From Marilutibacter spongiae (GTDB taxonomy: Bacteria > Pseudomonadota > Gammaproteobacteria > Xanthomonadales > Xanthomonadaceae), in assembly GCF_014145325.1 (NCBI RefSeq), contig NZ_JACHTF010000009.1:62001-126000 (forward strand): 64,000 nt of DNA, written 5' to 3'. Under the pieces are notes generated by a model that worked only from the letters and a program-made list of their open reading frames with translations, was not told where the DNA came from and ran no database searches. This document shows, one piece after another, positions 51,674-62,046 of this stretch. Both the position numbers and the translations under genes were made by a program. Positions within the stretch are counted from its first letter, which is position 1. Each line of letters opens with the position of its first letter.

Positions 51674-53860
51674 ATGAAACCCAGCCTGCTGCTAGCCGCC
51701 ATCCTCATGACCCTGTCCACCCAGACGCCCGCCAACGAGCTGCCCGCCCCGCCCGACGTCGAAAAGCGCCCGCACGTGGTCAAGGCGCCGCATGGCGCCG
51801 AACGCCAGGACGAGTATTACTGGCTCCGCGACGATGCCCGCGAGGACAAGGCCATGCTGGCCTACCTGGAGGCCGAGAACGCTTACACCGACGCCGTGAT
51901 GGCGCCGCTCAAGCCGCTCGAGGACCGCCTGTACGACGAAATCGTCGGCCGCATCAAGCAGGACGACAGCTCGGTGCCGTACCGCGATCGTGGTTACTGG
52001 TATTACACCCGCTTCGAGACCGGCCAGGACTATCCGGTGCACGCCCGCCGCAAGGACGGCCCGGGCGTGGATGCCGCGTCCATCCAGAAGGCCACCGACG
52101 CCGGCGACTTCGCGGGCGAGGAGGTGATGCTCGACCTCAACGCCCTGGCCGCGGGCAAGGACTACTACGCGGTCAGCGACCGCGAAGTCAGCCCCGACAA
52201 CCGCCTGCTCGCCTATGCCGAGGACCTCAACGGCCGCCGCCAGTACACCGTGCGAATCAAGGACCTGGAGACCGGCGAACTGTATCCGGACCAGATCAAG
52301 GGCGTGTCGGCCAACCTGATCTGGGCCGACGACAACCGCACCCTGTTCTACGTCGAGAACGACCCCGAGACCCTGCTCACCGTCCGCGTAAAGAAGCACG
52401 TCCTGGGCACGCCGGTGGCCGACGACGTCCTAGTGTACGAAGAGAAGGACGACAGCTTCTACATGGGTATCGGCCGCACCCGCGACGACCAGTTCATCTG
52501 CATCGGCGTCGAGAGCACCGTGTCCAGCGAGATGCGCTGCACGCCCGCGGCCGCGCCCGGCGAGTTCGTCGTGCTGGCGCCGCGCGAGCGCGACGTCGAG
52601 TACGACGCCGACCATCACGACGGCCGCTGGGTGATCCGGACCAATGCCGATGGCGCGCGCAACTTCAAGGTCGTCACCGCGCCCACCGGCAGCACCTCCC
52701 GCGCGGACTGGCAGGACTGGATCGCGCACCGCGACGACGTCTTCATCGACGGTGTCGAGCTGTTCGACGGCTTCGCCGCGATCGCCGAACGCTCCGAAGG
52801 CCTGGAGCGCCTGCGCCTGGTGCGTGGCGAGCCCGGCCAGGCCGACGGCGATTCGGAATACGTGAAGGCCGACGAGCCGGCGTACTCGATGGGCCTGTCG
52901 GCCAACCCGGAACCCGACAGCGAGTGGCTGCGCTACAGCTATACCTCGATGACCACGCCGGCCACGGTATACGAGCTCAACGTCCGCAGCGGCGAGCGCC
53001 GCCAGCTCAAGCAGGAGCCGGTGCTCGGCTACGACCCCTCCCGCTACGTCACAGAACGCCTCTGGGCGACCGCGCGCGACGGCACCCGGGTGCCGGTGTC
53101 GCTGGTGTACCGGAAGGGCTTCGAGCGCGACGGCACCGCGGCGATGCTGCAGTACGCCTACGGCAGCTACGGGTCCTCGACCGACCCGGGCTTCAACAGC
53201 ACGGTGGTCAGCCTGCTCGATCGCGGCATGGTCTATGCCATCGCGCACATCCGCGGTGGCCAGGAGATGGGCCGCGACTGGTACGACAACGGCAAGCTGT
53301 TCAACAAGAAGAACACCTTCACCGACTTCATCGACGTCACCCGTTACCTGGTCGAACACAAGTACGCCGCGCCCGACCGCGTCGCCGCCTACGGCGGCAG
53401 CGCCGGCGGCCTGTTGATGGGCGCGATCGCGAACATGGCGCCGGCGGACTACGACGTGATCCTGTCGCAGGTGCCCTTCGTCGACGTGGTCACCACCATG
53501 CTCGATCCCAGCATCCCGCTGACGACCAACGAGTACGACGAGTGGGGCAACCCCGAGCAGAAGAAGTACTACGACTACATGCTCACCTACTCGCCGTACG
53601 ACAACCTCAAGGCCCAGGCGTATCCGGCGATGTACGTCGGCACCGGGCTGTGGGACTCGCAGGTGCAGTACTGGGAGCCGGCCAAGTACGTGGCGCGCCT
53701 GCGCGACGTCGACACCTCCGGCAACACCGTCGTGTTCCGCACCAACATGGAGGCCGGCCACGGCGGCAAGTCCGGTCGCTTCCGGCGCTACCGCGAACGC
53801 GCGGAGATGTACGCCTTCATGCTCGACCGCCTCGGCGTGACGCAGGCCGTCGCGCGATGA
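51674..53860 (+). CDS. Oligopeptidase B family peptidase (S9A), exported
   Basis: 728 aa starting MKPSLLLAAIL, with a signal peptide ending near TPANELP. An N-terminal propeller follows EYYWLRDDAREDKAML. The catalytic domain has Ser in YGGSAGGLLMG, Asp in GLWDSQVQYW and His in EAGHGGKSGRF. LSQVPFVDVVTTMLDP and EYDEWGNP are diagnostic of oligopeptidase B, which cleaves after Arg/Lys in short peptides. E. coli PtrB is cytoplasmic; this copy appears exported. The stop overlaps the esterase start (ATGA). Confidence 0.93.
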   Translation: MKPSLLLAAILMTLSTQTPANELPAPPDVEKRPHVVKAPHGAERQDEYYWLRDDAREDKAMLAYLEAENAYTDAVMAPLKPLEDRLYDEIVGRIKQDDSSVPYRDRGYWYYTRFETGQDYPVHARRKDGPGVDAASIQKATDAGDFAGEEVMLDLNALAAGKDYYAVSDREVSPDNRLLAYAEDLNGRRQYTVRIKDLETGELYPDQIKGVSANLIWADDNRTLFYVENDPETLLTVRVKKHVLGTPVADDVLVYEEKDDSFYMGIGRTRDDQFICIGVESTVSSEMRCTPAAAPGEFVVLAPRERDVEYDADHHDGRWVIRTNADGARNFKVVTAPTGSTSRADWQDWIAHRDDVFIDGVELFDGFAAIAERSEGLERLRLVRGEPGQADGDSEYVKADEPAYSMGLSANPEPDSEWLRYSYTSMTTPATVYELNVRSGERRQLKQEPVLGYDPSRYVTERLWATARDGTRVPVSLVYRKGFERDGTAAMLQYAYGSYGSSTDPGFNSTVVSLLDRGMVYAIAHIRGGQEMGRDWYDNGKLFNKKNTFTDFIDVTRYLVEHKYAAPDRVAAYGGSAGGLLMGAIANMAPADYDVILSQVPFVDVVTTMLDPSIPLTTNEYDEWGNPEQKKYYDYMLTYSPYDNLKAQAYPAMYVGTGLWDSQVQYWEPAKYVARLRDVDTSGNTVVFRTNMEAGHGGKSGRFRRYRERAEMYAFMLDRLGVTQAVAR

Positions 53861-54678
53861 AGGCCCTGCGGGCCGCCGCGCTGTCGCTCCTGGTGCTGCT
53901 GGCGGGCGTCGCGCCCGCCGTGGCCGCGGAACCGGCCGCGCAGCCGCTGGTGATCGGCGACGGCTTCAACCTCGACAGCGCGATCCTCGGCGAGACGCGC
54001 CGCATCAACGTCTACCGGCCGACCGTCGAGGCCGGCACCGCGTTGCCCGTGCTGTACATGCCCGACGGCGGCCTGGGCGAGGACTTCCTGCATGTCGCCG
54101 GCCTGCTCCAGGTCGGCAGCATGAACGGCACCACGCGCCCGTTCCTGCTGGTGGGCATCGAGAACACCGAACGGCGACGGGACATGACCGGCCCGACGGA
54201 AATGGCCGAGGACCGCGAGATCGCCCCGAACGTCGGCGGCTCGACCGCGTTCCGGCGCTTCATCGCCAATGAGCTGATGCCCGAGATCGCGCGGCGCTAT
54301 CGGGTGACGGACGAGTCGGCGATCGTCGGCGAATCGCTCGCCGGCCTCTTCGTGGTCGAGACCCTGGTCGAGGCGCCTGGGATGTTCGATACCTACATCG
54401 CGATCGATCCCAGCCTGTGGTGGAACGGCGGCGCGCTCGCCAGGCGTGCCGCGCCCGCGTTGGCGGGGCTGGCGCCGGGCTCGGCGACCGTCTTCCTGGC
54501 CAACAGCGACCAGGCGGGCATCGCCGGCCCGACCGCGGCGCTGGCGACGGCGCTGGGCGCCCTGCCGGGCTTGTCGGTGGAATATCGGGACATGCCGGCC
54601 GAGCACCATCACACGGTCTACCATCCAGCCGCGCTGGCGGCGTTCCGGAGCGTGCTCGCGCCGCCCGCAGGGCCCTGA
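53857..54678 (+). CDS. Exported alpha/beta hydrolase, esterase D/Fes-type
   Basis: 273 aa starting MKALRAAALSL, with a signal peptide ending near VAAEPA. Motifs are LPVLYMPDGGLGEDF, the nucleophile elbow VGESLAGLF and the histidine in AEHHHTVYHP, characteristic of the putative-esterase family (PF00756: siderophore esterases, S-formylglutathione hydrolases). It is coupled to the oligopeptidase B gene by a 4-bp overlap. The substrate is unknown. Confidence 0.88.
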   Translation: MKALRAAALSLLVLLAGVAPAVAAEPAAQPLVIGDGFNLDSAILGETRRINVYRPTVEAGTALPVLYMPDGGLGEDFLHVAGLLQVGSMNGTTRPFLLVGIENTERRRDMTGPTEMAEDREIAPNVGGSTAFRRFIANELMPEIARRYRVTDESAIVGESLAGLFVVETLVEAPGMFDTYIAIDPSLWWNGGALARRAAPALAGLAPGSATVFLANSDQAGIAGPTAALATALGALPGLSVEYRDMPAEHHHTVYHPAALAAFRSVLAPPAGP

Positions 54679-54679
54679 C

Positions 54680-55057
54680 GTGGCCGCACGGCGCTTCCGC
54701 TGGGCCTGGTGGCTGCTGGCCTACGCCAGCCTGGCGCTGGGCCTGGTCGGGATCGTGTTGCCCGGCCTGCCGACGGTGCCCTTCGTCCTGCTGTCGGCGT
54801 TCGCCGCGGCCCGCGGCTCGGAAAAGCTGCACCGGCGCCTGCTCGACGACCGTCGCTTCGGGCCGATGATCCGCGACTGGGAAGCCCATGGTGCGGTCAG
54901 TCGCCGCGCCAAGTGGCTGGCGACGGTGATGATGTCGCTGTGCGCGGGCATCATGTTCCTGACCGCGCCACGGGCCTGGATGGCCGCCACCGGCACCGCG
55001 ATCATGGCCATCGTCGCAGCCTGGTTGTGGCGGCGTCCTGAACCGCCGGCGGCTTGA
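54680..55057 (+). CDS. DUF454 (YbaN-like) inner-membrane protein
   Basis: 125 aa from a GTG two bases after the esterase stop. The family signature is LGLVGIVLPGLPTVPFVLLSAFAAARGS followed by HRRLLDDRRFGPMIRDWEAHGAVSRRAKW. Three to four membrane helices. The function is unknown. Confidence 0.88.
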   Translation: MAARRFRWAWWLLAYASLALGLVGIVLPGLPTVPFVLLSAFAAARGSEKLHRRLLDDRRFGPMIRDWEAHGAVSRRAKWLATVMMSLCAGIMFLTAPRAWMAATGTAIMAIVAAWLWRRPEPPAA

Positions 55058-55094
55058 GCTTCGCAGCGTCCGGAGGGCGGGCTACACTGCCGGC

Positions 55095-55298
55095 ATGAAC
55101 GCACGCACAGCCCTGTCGATGATCTTCCTGGCGCTGGCCCTCGCGGCCTGCGGCAACAAGGGACCGCTGGTCCAGGCACCGGTGGAGGCACCGGTGATCG
55201 AAATGCCCGACGAAGCCCCCGCCACCGATCCGGTGGACGCGGAGGCCTTGCCGGCCGACCCGGCGTCGGACGAGGACGACGGGTCCGCGACGCGATGA
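55095..55298 (+). CDS. lptM: LptM-like small lipoprotein (LPS translocon maturation)
   Basis: 67 aa. A signal peptide with lipobox (LAAC) is followed by the short signature GNKGPL, the conserved core of LptM/YifL, which helps LptD disulphide maturation in the outer membrane. The acidic low-complexity tail is variable. It precedes dapF with a 4-bp overlap, the usual gene order. Confidence 0.9.
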   Translation: MNARTALSMIFLALALAACGNKGPLVQAPVEAPVIEMPDEAPATDPVDAEALPADPASDEDDGSATR

Positions 55299-56155
55299 AC
55301 ACGCCCGCCGCCCCGCCCGGGGCCGGCCTGCGCTTCAGCAAGATGCACGGGGCCGGCAACGACTTCGTCGTGCTCGACCTGCGCGGCGGCCGCCCGTCGC
55401 CCGCGCCCGACCTGTGCCGGGCCCTGGCCGACCGGCACACCGGGGTCGGTTGCGACCAGATCCTCACCATCGAGGATCCGGTATCGCCCGGCGCCGTGGC
55501 GGCCTACGGCATCTGGAACGCCGATGGGTCGCGCTCGCAGCAGTGCGGCAACGGCGCGCGCTGCGTGGCTGCCTGGCTGGTCCGCGACGGCGCGGCCACC
55601 GGCGACCGCTTCGCGCTCGACAGCCCGGCCGGCCACCACGAGGTGGCGCGCCTCGGCGGCGACCGCTTCCGCGTCGGGATGGGCATGCCCGAGTTCCGCC
55701 CCGAGCGCATCCCGCTGCGCGCCTCCGGCGGCGAGCAGGGGGCCTACGTCGCCGGCGACGCGGCGCTGCCGTCCTTCGGCGCGGTGTCGATGGGCAACCC
55801 GCATGCGCTGGTCGAGGTCGAGGACATCGACGCTGCGCCGGTCGCCCGGGTGGGCGCGGCGCTGCAGCGCGACGGCGTGTTCCCGGAGTCGGTGAACGTC
55901 GGCTTCGCCCAGGTGGTCGCGCGCGACCGGATACGCCTGCGGGTGTACGAGCGCGGCGTGGGCGAGACCCTGGCTTGCGGCAGTGGTGCATGCGCCGCGG
56001 CCGTGCTGCTGATGCGGCGCGGTCGCGTCGACCGCGCCGTCGCCATCGAATTGCCGGGCGGCACGCTGGACATCGAATGGCCCGCCGCCGACGCCTCCGT
56101 CGCGATGAGCGGACCGGCCGCATTCGTTTTCGAAGGAGAATGGCGTGATGAATGA
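55295..56155 (+). CDS. dapF: Diaminopimelate epimerase
   Basis: 286 aa. Cytoplasmic, PLP-independent epimerase converting LL- to meso-diaminopimelate for lysine and peptidoglycan. The two catalytic cysteines are C84 (QQCGNGARC) and C228 (LACGSGAC). [15 protein letters not shown] is the standard N-terminus. It overlaps lptM and the following DUF484 gene. Confidence 0.97.
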   Translation: MNTPAAPPGAGLRFSKMHGAGNDFVVLDLRGGRPSPAPDLCRALADRHTGVGCDQILTIEDPVSPGAVAAYGIWNADGSRSQQCGNGARCVAAWLVRDGAATGDRFALDSPAGHHEVARLGGDRFRVGMGMPEFRPERIPLRASGGEQGAYVAGDAALPSFGAVSMGNPHALVEVEDIDAAPVARVGAALQRDGVFPESVNVGFAQVVARDRIRLRVYERGVGETLACGSGACAAAVLLMRRGRVDRAVAIELPGGTLDIEWPAADASVAMSGPAAFVFEGEWRDE

Positions 56156-56828
56156 GATCGAGGAGAAGCTGGGCGCACACGAGGTCGCGGCCTGGCTGCG
56201 CCGGCATCCCAACTTCCTCCGGCAGTTCCCCGACCTGGCGATCAGCCTGGTGGTGCCGCGCGACGAAGGCTCCGCGGCATCCCTGGCGAGCTACCAGCTC
56301 GACGTCCTGCGCGACAAGAACCGCGAACTGTCGCGGCGACTGCAGGAACTGTTCGGCAACGCCCAGGAGAACGAACGGCTCGCGGTGCGCACGCACCAGC
56401 TCGCGCTGGCACTGATGCGCCAGCAGAACGCCGCCGACACGCTGAAGGCGATGGCGGCAACCCTGTCGGAGGAGTTCAGCGGCGACCTCGTGCGCCTGGT
56501 CATGCTGCAGCCGGTCGCCGGCGTCGAGGACGCCGACTGGTTGCAGGTCGTGGCGGCCGATGCCGACGCGCTGGCCCCGTTCCGCGACTGCCTGGCCGAC
56601 GGCGAGCCGATCTGCGGACGCCTGCAGCCGGAAAAGAACGCGCTGCTCTACGGTCCGCGCGTGGAAGAGGTGCAGTCGTCCGCGTTGCTGCCGCTGCCCG
56701 GCGTCGGTCTGGTGGCGGTGGGCAGCCACGACCCCAACCGCTTCTTCCCCGGCATGGGCACGCTGTTCCTGCGCATGATGGGCGAGTCGCTGGTCGCGGC
56801 CCTGGCGCGTTACGCGGACCGCGACTGA
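56148..56828 (+). CDS. DUF484 family protein
   Basis: 226 aa. The ATG at 56148 lies 8 nt after AAGGAGA; a GTG at 56145 is possible. N-terminal [18 protein letters not shown], a coiled-coil-like helix ([18 protein letters not shown]) and a C-terminal GAF-like domain define the family that almost always lies between dapF and xerC. Its role is unknown. Confidence 0.93.
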   Translation: MNEIEEKLGAHEVAAWLRRHPNFLRQFPDLAISLVVPRDEGSAASLASYQLDVLRDKNRELSRRLQELFGNAQENERLAVRTHQLALALMRQQNAADTLKAMAATLSEEFSGDLVRLVMLQPVAGVEDADWLQVVAADADALAPFRDCLADGEPICGRLQPEKNALLYGPRVEEVQSSALLPLPGVGLVAVGSHDPNRFFPGMGTLFLRMMGESLVAALARYADRD

Positions 56829-56865
56829 CGCGGCACGACCCGGCGGGCCCGCCGGCGCCACGACG

Positions 56866-57753
56866 ATGAGCGCGATCGACGACTTCCTGGACCATCTCGC
56901 CGTCGAACGGCAGGTGTCCGCGCACACGCTCGACGCCTACCGCCGCGACCTCGCCGCGCTGGGCGACTGGAGCGCGACCCATGGGCTGGACGTGCTGGCC
57001 CTGGACGCCGAAGGGGTCCGGGCGTTCATCGCCGCCGAGCACCGTCGCGGCCTCTCGCCCAAGAGCCTGCAGCGCCGTCTGTCGGCGTGTCGCAGCTTCT
57101 ACGGCTGGCTGCTCCGCCAGGGCCGGATCGCCGCCAGCCCGGCCGCCGCGATCCGCGCGCCGAAGGCGCCACGCAAGCTGCCGCAGGTGCTCGATCCCGA
57201 CGAGGCCAAGGCGCTGGTCGAGGTTCCGACCGACGCACCGCTGGGCCTGCGCGATCGCGCCCTGCTGGAGCTGTTCTATTCCTCGGGCCTGCGCCTGTCG
57301 GAACTGTGCGCGCTGCGCTGGCGCGACCTCGACCTGGCCGACGCCCTGGTCACCGTGCTCGGCAAGGGCGGCAAGCAGCGCAGCGTGCCCCTGGGTTCGC
57401 ACGCGCGCGCGGCGCTCGCCGACTGGCGCGCGGCCGGCCCGGCGGGCGAGGGCGACCCGGTGTTCCCCGGGCGCAATGGCCCCATCACCCCGCGCGCGGT
57501 TCAGCTGCGCCTGCGCAAGCTCGCCCTGCAACAGGGCCTGTTCAAGCGCGTGCATCCGCACCTGCTGCGGCACTCCTTCGCCAGCCACATCCTCGAATCG
57601 TCCGGCGACCTGCGCGGCGTGCAGGAGCTGCTGGGGCACGCCGACATCGCCACCACGCAGATCTACACCCACCTGGACTACCAGCACCTGGCGCGTGTCT
57701 ACGACGACGCGCATCCGCGCGCCCACCGGCGCCCGACGGACGAAGACGAATAG
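56866..57753 (+). CDS. xerC: Tyrosine recombinase XerC
   Basis: 295 aa. N-terminal SAM-like core-binding domain (1-95) and catalytic domain with R143, K167, H232, R235, H258 and nucleophile Y267 (IYTHL). With XerD it resolves chromosome dimers at dif during cell division. It is the usual neighbour of dapF/DUF484. Its housekeeping position argues against a mobile-element integrase. Confidence 0.96.
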   Translation: MSAIDDFLDHLAVERQVSAHTLDAYRRDLAALGDWSATHGLDVLALDAEGVRAFIAAEHRRGLSPKSLQRRLSACRSFYGWLLRQGRIAASPAAAIRAPKAPRKLPQVLDPDEAKALVEVPTDAPLGLRDRALLELFYSSGLRLSELCALRWRDLDLADALVTVLGKGGKQRSVPLGSHARAALADWRAAGPAGEGDPVFPGRNGPITPRAVQLRLRKLALQQGLFKRVHPHLLRHSFASHILESSGDLRGVQELLGHADIATTQIYTHLDYQHLARVYDDAHPRAHRRPTDEDE

Positions 57754-57841
57754 GACGCGCCGGCGGCTGAACGGAACCCCGTCCGCCCTTGTCCCCGCGA
57801 CCGCCAGACCCCATCCAGTCGATTCGACCCCGGAGACTGCG

Positions 57842-58393
57842 ATGGATCCCAGCCAGAACCCCCACGTATTCCACGCCACCACCATCGTCTCGGTGCGCCG
57901 CGACGGGCGCGTCGCGGTCGCCGGCGATGGCCAGGTCACGCTCGGCAACACGGTGATGAAGTCCAACGCGCGCAAGGTGCGCCGGCTCGGCCGCGATGGC
58001 CAGGTGCTCGCCGGCTTCGCCGGTGCAGCGGCGGACGCGTTCACCCTGTTCGAGCTGTTCGAGGCCAAGCTTGAAAAACACGGCCAGCTGACCCGCGCCG
58101 CCGTGGAGATGGCCAAGGACTGGCGCACCGAGCGTCGCCTGGGCAAGCTCGAGGCCCTGCTCGCGGTCGCCGACAAGGAAACCTCGCTGGTCATCAGCGG
58201 CACCGGCGACGTGATCGAGCCCGAGGACGGCATCATCGCCATCGGCTCGGGCGGCATGTACGCGCTGTCCGCCGCGCGCGCCCTGATGGCGCACACCGCG
58301 CTCGACGCGCGCAGCATCGCCAGCGAAGCGATCAACATCGCCGGCGACGTCTGCATCTACACCAACCGCAACGTAGTGGTCGAAGAGCTGTGA
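57842..58393 (+). CDS. hslV: ATP-dependent protease HslVU, peptidase subunit
   Basis: 183 aa. Cytoplasmic threonine protease forming two stacked hexameric rings. The catalytic residue is the first Thr of [10 protein letters not shown] (T13), preceded by a 12-residue xanthomonad-type extension ([12 protein letters not shown]) that must be removed. [15 protein letters not shown] and [14 protein letters not shown] are conserved. It is followed about 100 bp later by hslU. Confidence 0.96.
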   Translation: MDPSQNPHVFHATTIVSVRRDGRVAVAGDGQVTLGNTVMKSNARKVRRLGRDGQVLAGFAGAAADAFTLFELFEAKLEKHGQLTRAAVEMAKDWRTERRLGKLEALLAVADKETSLVISGTGDVIEPEDGIIAIGSGGMYALSAARALMAHTALDARSIASEAINIAGDVCIYTNRNVVVEEL

Positions 58394-58490
58394 TTCGTAT
58401 GCAGGGATGGGTGGTTCGCGGGAACGCGCCGCCATCCCTTCACGCTCGCGTCGAACGCCTCCCCCTCCCCCGACGGATCACCAATCGCAC

Positions 58491-59879
58491 ATGACCAATC
58501 ACACTTCAGCCACCATGACCCCGCGCGAGATCGTGCAGGAGCTCGATCGCCACATCGTCGGCCAGCACGCGGCCAAGCGCGCCGTCGCGATCGCGCTGCG
58601 CAACCGCTGGCGCCGCGCCCAGCTCGACGACGCGCTGCGCAACGAGGTCATGCCCAAGAACATCCTCATGATCGGCCCCACCGGCGTCGGCAAGACCGAG
58701 ATCGCGCGGCGCCTGGCGACCCTGGCGAACGCGCCCTTCGTGAAGGTCGAGGCGACGCGCTTCACCGAGGTGGGCTACGTCGGCAAGGACGTCGAGCAGA
58801 TCGTCCGCGACCTCGCCGACACCGCGGTCAAGCTGTACCGCGAGCAGGCCAAGGCGCGCGTGCGCACCCAGGCCGAGGAGCGCGCCGAGGACCGCATCCT
58901 CGACGCCCTGCTGCCGCGCCGCAGCGGCAATGCGACCTCGTTCGGCTTCAGCGTCGCCGAAGCGGCGAAGGACGAGCCTTCGGCCCAGGCCAATGCCCCC
59001 GACGACGCCACCCGCAGCAAGCTGCGCCGCCAGTTGCGCGCCGGCGAACTGGACGAGCGCGAGATCGAGATCGAGGCCGCCGTCAACGTCGGCGTGGACA
59101 TCATGGCGCCGCCCGGGATGGAGGAGATGGGCCAGCAGTTGCGGCAGATGTTCTCGCAGGTTTCCGGCGGCAAGACCCACAAGAAGACCCTGCCGATCAA
59201 GGCCGCGCGCAAGCAACTGGTCGAGGACGAGGCCGCGCGCCTGGTCAACGAGGACGAAGTGCGCGAGGCGGCCATTGAGGCCTGCGAGCAGCACGGCATC
59301 GTCTTCATCGACGAGATCGACAAGGTCGCCAAGCGCGGCGAGAACGTCGGCGGCGGCGACGTCAGCCGCGAGGGCGTGCAGCGGGACCTGTTGCCGCTGG
59401 TGGAAGGCTCGACGGTGAGCACCAAGTACGGCTCGGTCAAGACCGACCACATCCTGTTCATCGCGTCGGGCGCCTTCCACCTGGCCAAGCCCAGCGACCT
59501 GATCCCGGAACTGCAGGGGCGCTTCCCGATCCGGGTGGAGCTGGGCGCGCTCAGCAAGGAGGACTTCGTCCGCATCCTGACCGAGCCGCGCGCCGCGCTG
59601 ACCACGCAGTACGTCGAGCTGATGAAGACCGAGGGCCTGGGCCTGTCGTTCACCGACGATGCGATCGACCGGCTCGCCGAGATCGCCGCGACCGTCAACG
59701 AGCGCCAGGAGAACATCGGCGCGCGTCGCCTGCACACGGTGCTCGAGCGCCTGCTCGACGTGCTCAGCTACGAAGCGCCCGACCGCGATGGCCAGGCGGT
59801 CGTCATCGACCGCGCCTACGTCGACGAGCACCTGGGCGAACTGGTTCAGGATCCCGACCTGAGCCGCTACATCCTCTAG
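58491..59879 (+). CDS. hslU: ATP-dependent protease HslVU, ATPase subunit
   Basis: 462 aa AAA+ unfoldase. Walker A is GPTGVGKT (62-69), Walker B is IVFIDEID, and the pore loop is GYVGKDVEQ. An intermediate (I) domain spans about 105-230. The last residues DPDLSRYIL form the tail that inserts into HslV. The start at 58491 is preferred; an ATG at 58515 is possible. Confidence 0.96.
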   Translation: MTNHTSATMTPREIVQELDRHIVGQHAAKRAVAIALRNRWRRAQLDDALRNEVMPKNILMIGPTGVGKTEIARRLATLANAPFVKVEATRFTEVGYVGKDVEQIVRDLADTAVKLYREQAKARVRTQAEERAEDRILDALLPRRSGNATSFGFSVAEAAKDEPSAQANAPDDATRSKLRRQLRAGELDEREIEIEAAVNVGVDIMAPPGMEEMGQQLRQMFSQVSGGKTHKKTLPIKAARKQLVEDEAARLVNEDEVREAAIEACEQHGIVFIDEIDKVAKRGENVGGGDVSREGVQRDLLPLVEGSTVSTKYGSVKTDHILFIASGAFHLAKPSDLIPELQGRFPIRVELGALSKEDFVRILTEPRAALTTQYVELMKTEGLGLSFTDDAIDRLAEIAATVNERQENIGARRLHTVLERLLDVLSYEAPDRDGQAVVIDRAYVDEHLGELVQDPDLSRYIL

Positions 59880-60133
59880 CGCGAGCCCGTCGCGGCGCAG
59901 CGTGATCCGCCACGCGCGCCGCGAAGCGCGCTGGCCCGCGCCTGTTCGCAGGATCTCGTCGCGTGCTCGGCCGGTGTCCCGGAACAGGGGGACGCCACGA
60001 CCACGCCGGGGCGCTGTCACGTTTCCGGAACGCCGGGTTCACGCTGGCCGCCTGTACGACGCTATTGGGGCAACGCCGCCGCGCGACGCATCTCGTCGCG
60101 CCGGCCGCAGGGATGCGAAGGAGCCGCGACGCG

Positions 60134-60457
60134 ATGCCGACCGACAGGGGACGAAGGATCCGCACGGCCATGTCCCGGCGGGGCGTGGGCAAGCACTGCG
60201 TCCTGGCGGCGGCGCTGGGCGTGACCGAAGGCGCGGTGTCGCGCTGGTGCCAGGGCGGCCCGATGAGCCTGGCCAACGCGATCGCGTTGTGCGAGTACCT
60301 GGAGGTGTCCGCCGACTGGCTCTTGCTGGGAAGGGGCGGCATCGAGGCGGGCGCACGGCGTGGCGTTGACTCCGAACCCCTGCCGTTGCGCGCCCTGAGT
60401 GAGAGCACCCGACGGCACCTGAGCCTGCTGTTGCGCGAGCTCGACTCGCGCGGTTGA
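60134..60457 (+). CDS. XRE/CI-type helix-turn-helix regulator
   Basis: 107 aa starting MPTDRGRRIRTAM; AAGGAG lies 10 nt upstream. The HTH is GVGKHCVLAAALGVTEGAVSRW, followed by SLANAIALCEYLEVSADWLLLGRGG, the form seen in small phage-like repressors. The C-terminal tail (about 75-107) is short and lacks a LexA-type protease domain. It lies 118 bp before an unrecognised 308-aa gene on the same strand. Confidence 0.85.
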   Translation: MPTDRGRRIRTAMSRRGVGKHCVLAAALGVTEGAVSRWCQGGPMSLANAIALCEYLEVSADWLLLGRGGIEAGARRGVDSEPLPLRALSESTRRHLSLLLRELDSRG

Positions 60458-60575
60458 GCGGCACTCAATGCAAAAGAGCGTGGTTCAAGCGCTTTCGCTT
60501 GTGCCGCCGCGAGCGGGGCCGGGAGACTGGCGAAGGCGCCCCGTCCGGGGCTCCGACCAGTCAAAGGAGTTGAAC

Positions 60576-61502
60576 ATGGGACGCTCGAAAAGCATCGAAA
60601 GCATGGCCAGGGAGAACGACAAGTTCAAGGACTTCGTCGCCACCATGCGCAAGGATCTCGACGCGGAAGTCGACAAGCATCGTGAGTTGATCAGGACCTC
60701 GGTGAAGGAGCATTACGCACCGTATGGCAACGACGACGTGTCCATGCTCATGGGCTCGTTCTCGCACCAGTCCTGCGTCAGCGAATGGAACCTGGACACG
60801 ATCAACGGGATGATCGATACCTGCCGCAATGCCCTGCTCGGCGGCGAGAAGCCCAAGGGGACCTCGTCGGACGAGGATGCGGTGGGCGCGACGGAAGCGA
60901 TCAAGAAGATCGCCGGCATCAACCAGCTCATCGCCGGTGCCGCGTTCGAGGCCGTGCAGGGCCTGTTGCGGGGCGTCTCTTCCAGGACCTCGATCGAGAC
61001 CAAGTCGCAGTTCGCCGCCCGGCCGCTTGCCCCGGGGCTGACGCTGTTCATTTCCGTGGTGGAGAACGGCTACGACAAGAAGCACTTCTTCGGTCGCGAA
61101 TCGATCGTGCAGACCATCTTCGTCTTCGACGCGCGCTACTCGCTCGCCGAGGGCAAGAAGCAGGCGGAGATGACCGGGCTGATGGCGCTGTCGAACCTGC
61201 TCGAAGCCTTCGCCCAGCAGCTTGCGCAGGTGTCGCTGCAGATCACCAAGATCGACATCATGGACGAACAGTACGACTTCAAGATGGACCGCCTGGAAGG
61301 CATCAGCGAGCGCATCAAGGCGCAGATGGGCAAGATCCGCGACGAGATGGCCTCGCTGGGGCGGCCCGCCGAGGACCACGCGGAGGTGCGACGCCTCAAC
61401 AGCGCCTCCATCCAGGGCGCCCGTGCGCTCGCGTCGGTGGCGCGCAGCCTGCATGCCTCGCCGGTGCTGGCGGCCGAGCCGGTCGCCCTGCCGCGCAAGT
61501 AG
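60576..61502 (+). CDS. Unrecognised 308-aa protein downstream of an XRE regulator
   Basis: Starts MGRSKSIESM with AAAGGAG 6 nt upstream. There is no signal peptide or clear membrane helix. The N-terminal 60 residues are a charged helix; about 115-150 is an alanine/glycine-rich amphipathic stretch (INQLIAGAAFEAVQGLL); about 165-195 a beta-rich core (LTLFISVVENGYDKKHFFG, TIFVFDARYSL); then two long helices (about 200-275) with coiled-coil character. The three-part layout recalls helical effector or pore-forming toxin architecture, but I see no diagnostic motif and assign no function. Confidence 0.75.
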   Translation: MGRSKSIESMARENDKFKDFVATMRKDLDAEVDKHRELIRTSVKEHYAPYGNDDVSMLMGSFSHQSCVSEWNLDTINGMIDTCRNALLGGEKPKGTSSDEDAVGATEAIKKIAGINQLIAGAAFEAVQGLLRGVSSRTSIETKSQFAARPLAPGLTLFISVVENGYDKKHFFGRESIVQTIFVFDARYSLAEGKKQAEMTGLMALSNLLEAFAQQLAQVSLQITKIDIMDEQYDFKMDRLEGISERIKAQMGKIRDEMASLGRPAEDHAEVRRLNSASIQGARALASVARSLHASPVLAAEPVALPRK

Positions 61503-61590
61503 GTGCGTGCGGGCGGGGTGCGGCGCCGAACGGGCCCGTACGCCCCGCCCGATCGGGGCCTGGCCGCCGCGGCGGCCAGGCGGGCGCGAC

Positions 61591-62046
61591 TCAGTCCTCG
61601 CCGATGTCCTCGTTCCACACCTCGGGATGGGCGGCGATCCAGTCGCCCAGCATCGCGATGCAACGCTCGTCGGCCAGGTCGACGACCTGCGTGCCGTTCT
61701 CGCGCAGCCAGTCGATGCCGCCGCGGAAGTTGACCGACTCGCCGACCACCACGGTCCCGATGTTGAACTGCCTGACCAGGCCGCTGCAGTACCAGCAGGG
61801 GGCGAGGGTGGTGACCATGATGGTGTCGCGGTAGCGGCGCTGGCGACCGGCCTTGCGGAAGGCATCGGTCTCGCCATGGACCGAAGGATCGCCCTCCTGC
61901 ACGCGGCGGTTGTGGCCGCAGCCGAGCAGGGTGCCGTCGTCGCGATACAGCGCCGCGCCGATCGGGATGCCGCCCTCGGCGAGGCCGGCGCGGGCTTCGT
62001 CGATGGCGGTGTCGAGCAGGGCCCGGTAGTCGGGTGTTTCGATCAT
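61591..62046 (-). CDS. Cytidine/deoxycytidylate-family nucleoside deaminase (cytosine-deaminase-like)
   Basis: 151 aa with the zinc site H57-A/G-E59 (HGET) and C84-x2-C87 (APCWYC). TLAPCWYCSGLVRQFNIGTVVVGE and the C-terminal LRENGTQVVDL resemble yeast-type (FCY1) cytosine deaminases more than tRNA adenosine deaminases. It deaminates a free base or nucleoside in the cytoplasm. It overlaps the upstream elaA-like gene by 4 bp. Confidence 0.9.
   Translation of the reverse strand: MIETPDYRALLDTAIDEARAGLAEGGIPIGAALYRDDGTLLGCGHNRRVQEGDPSVHGETDAFRKAGRQRRYRDTIMVTTLAPCWYCSGLVRQFNIGTVVVGESVNFRGGIDWLRENGTQVVDLADERCIAMLGDWIAAHPEVWNEDIGED

Noticed and set aside
56866-57753. Integrase of a mobile element
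   Set aside because: Sequence and context (dapF, DUF484, hslVU) identify chromosomal XerC.
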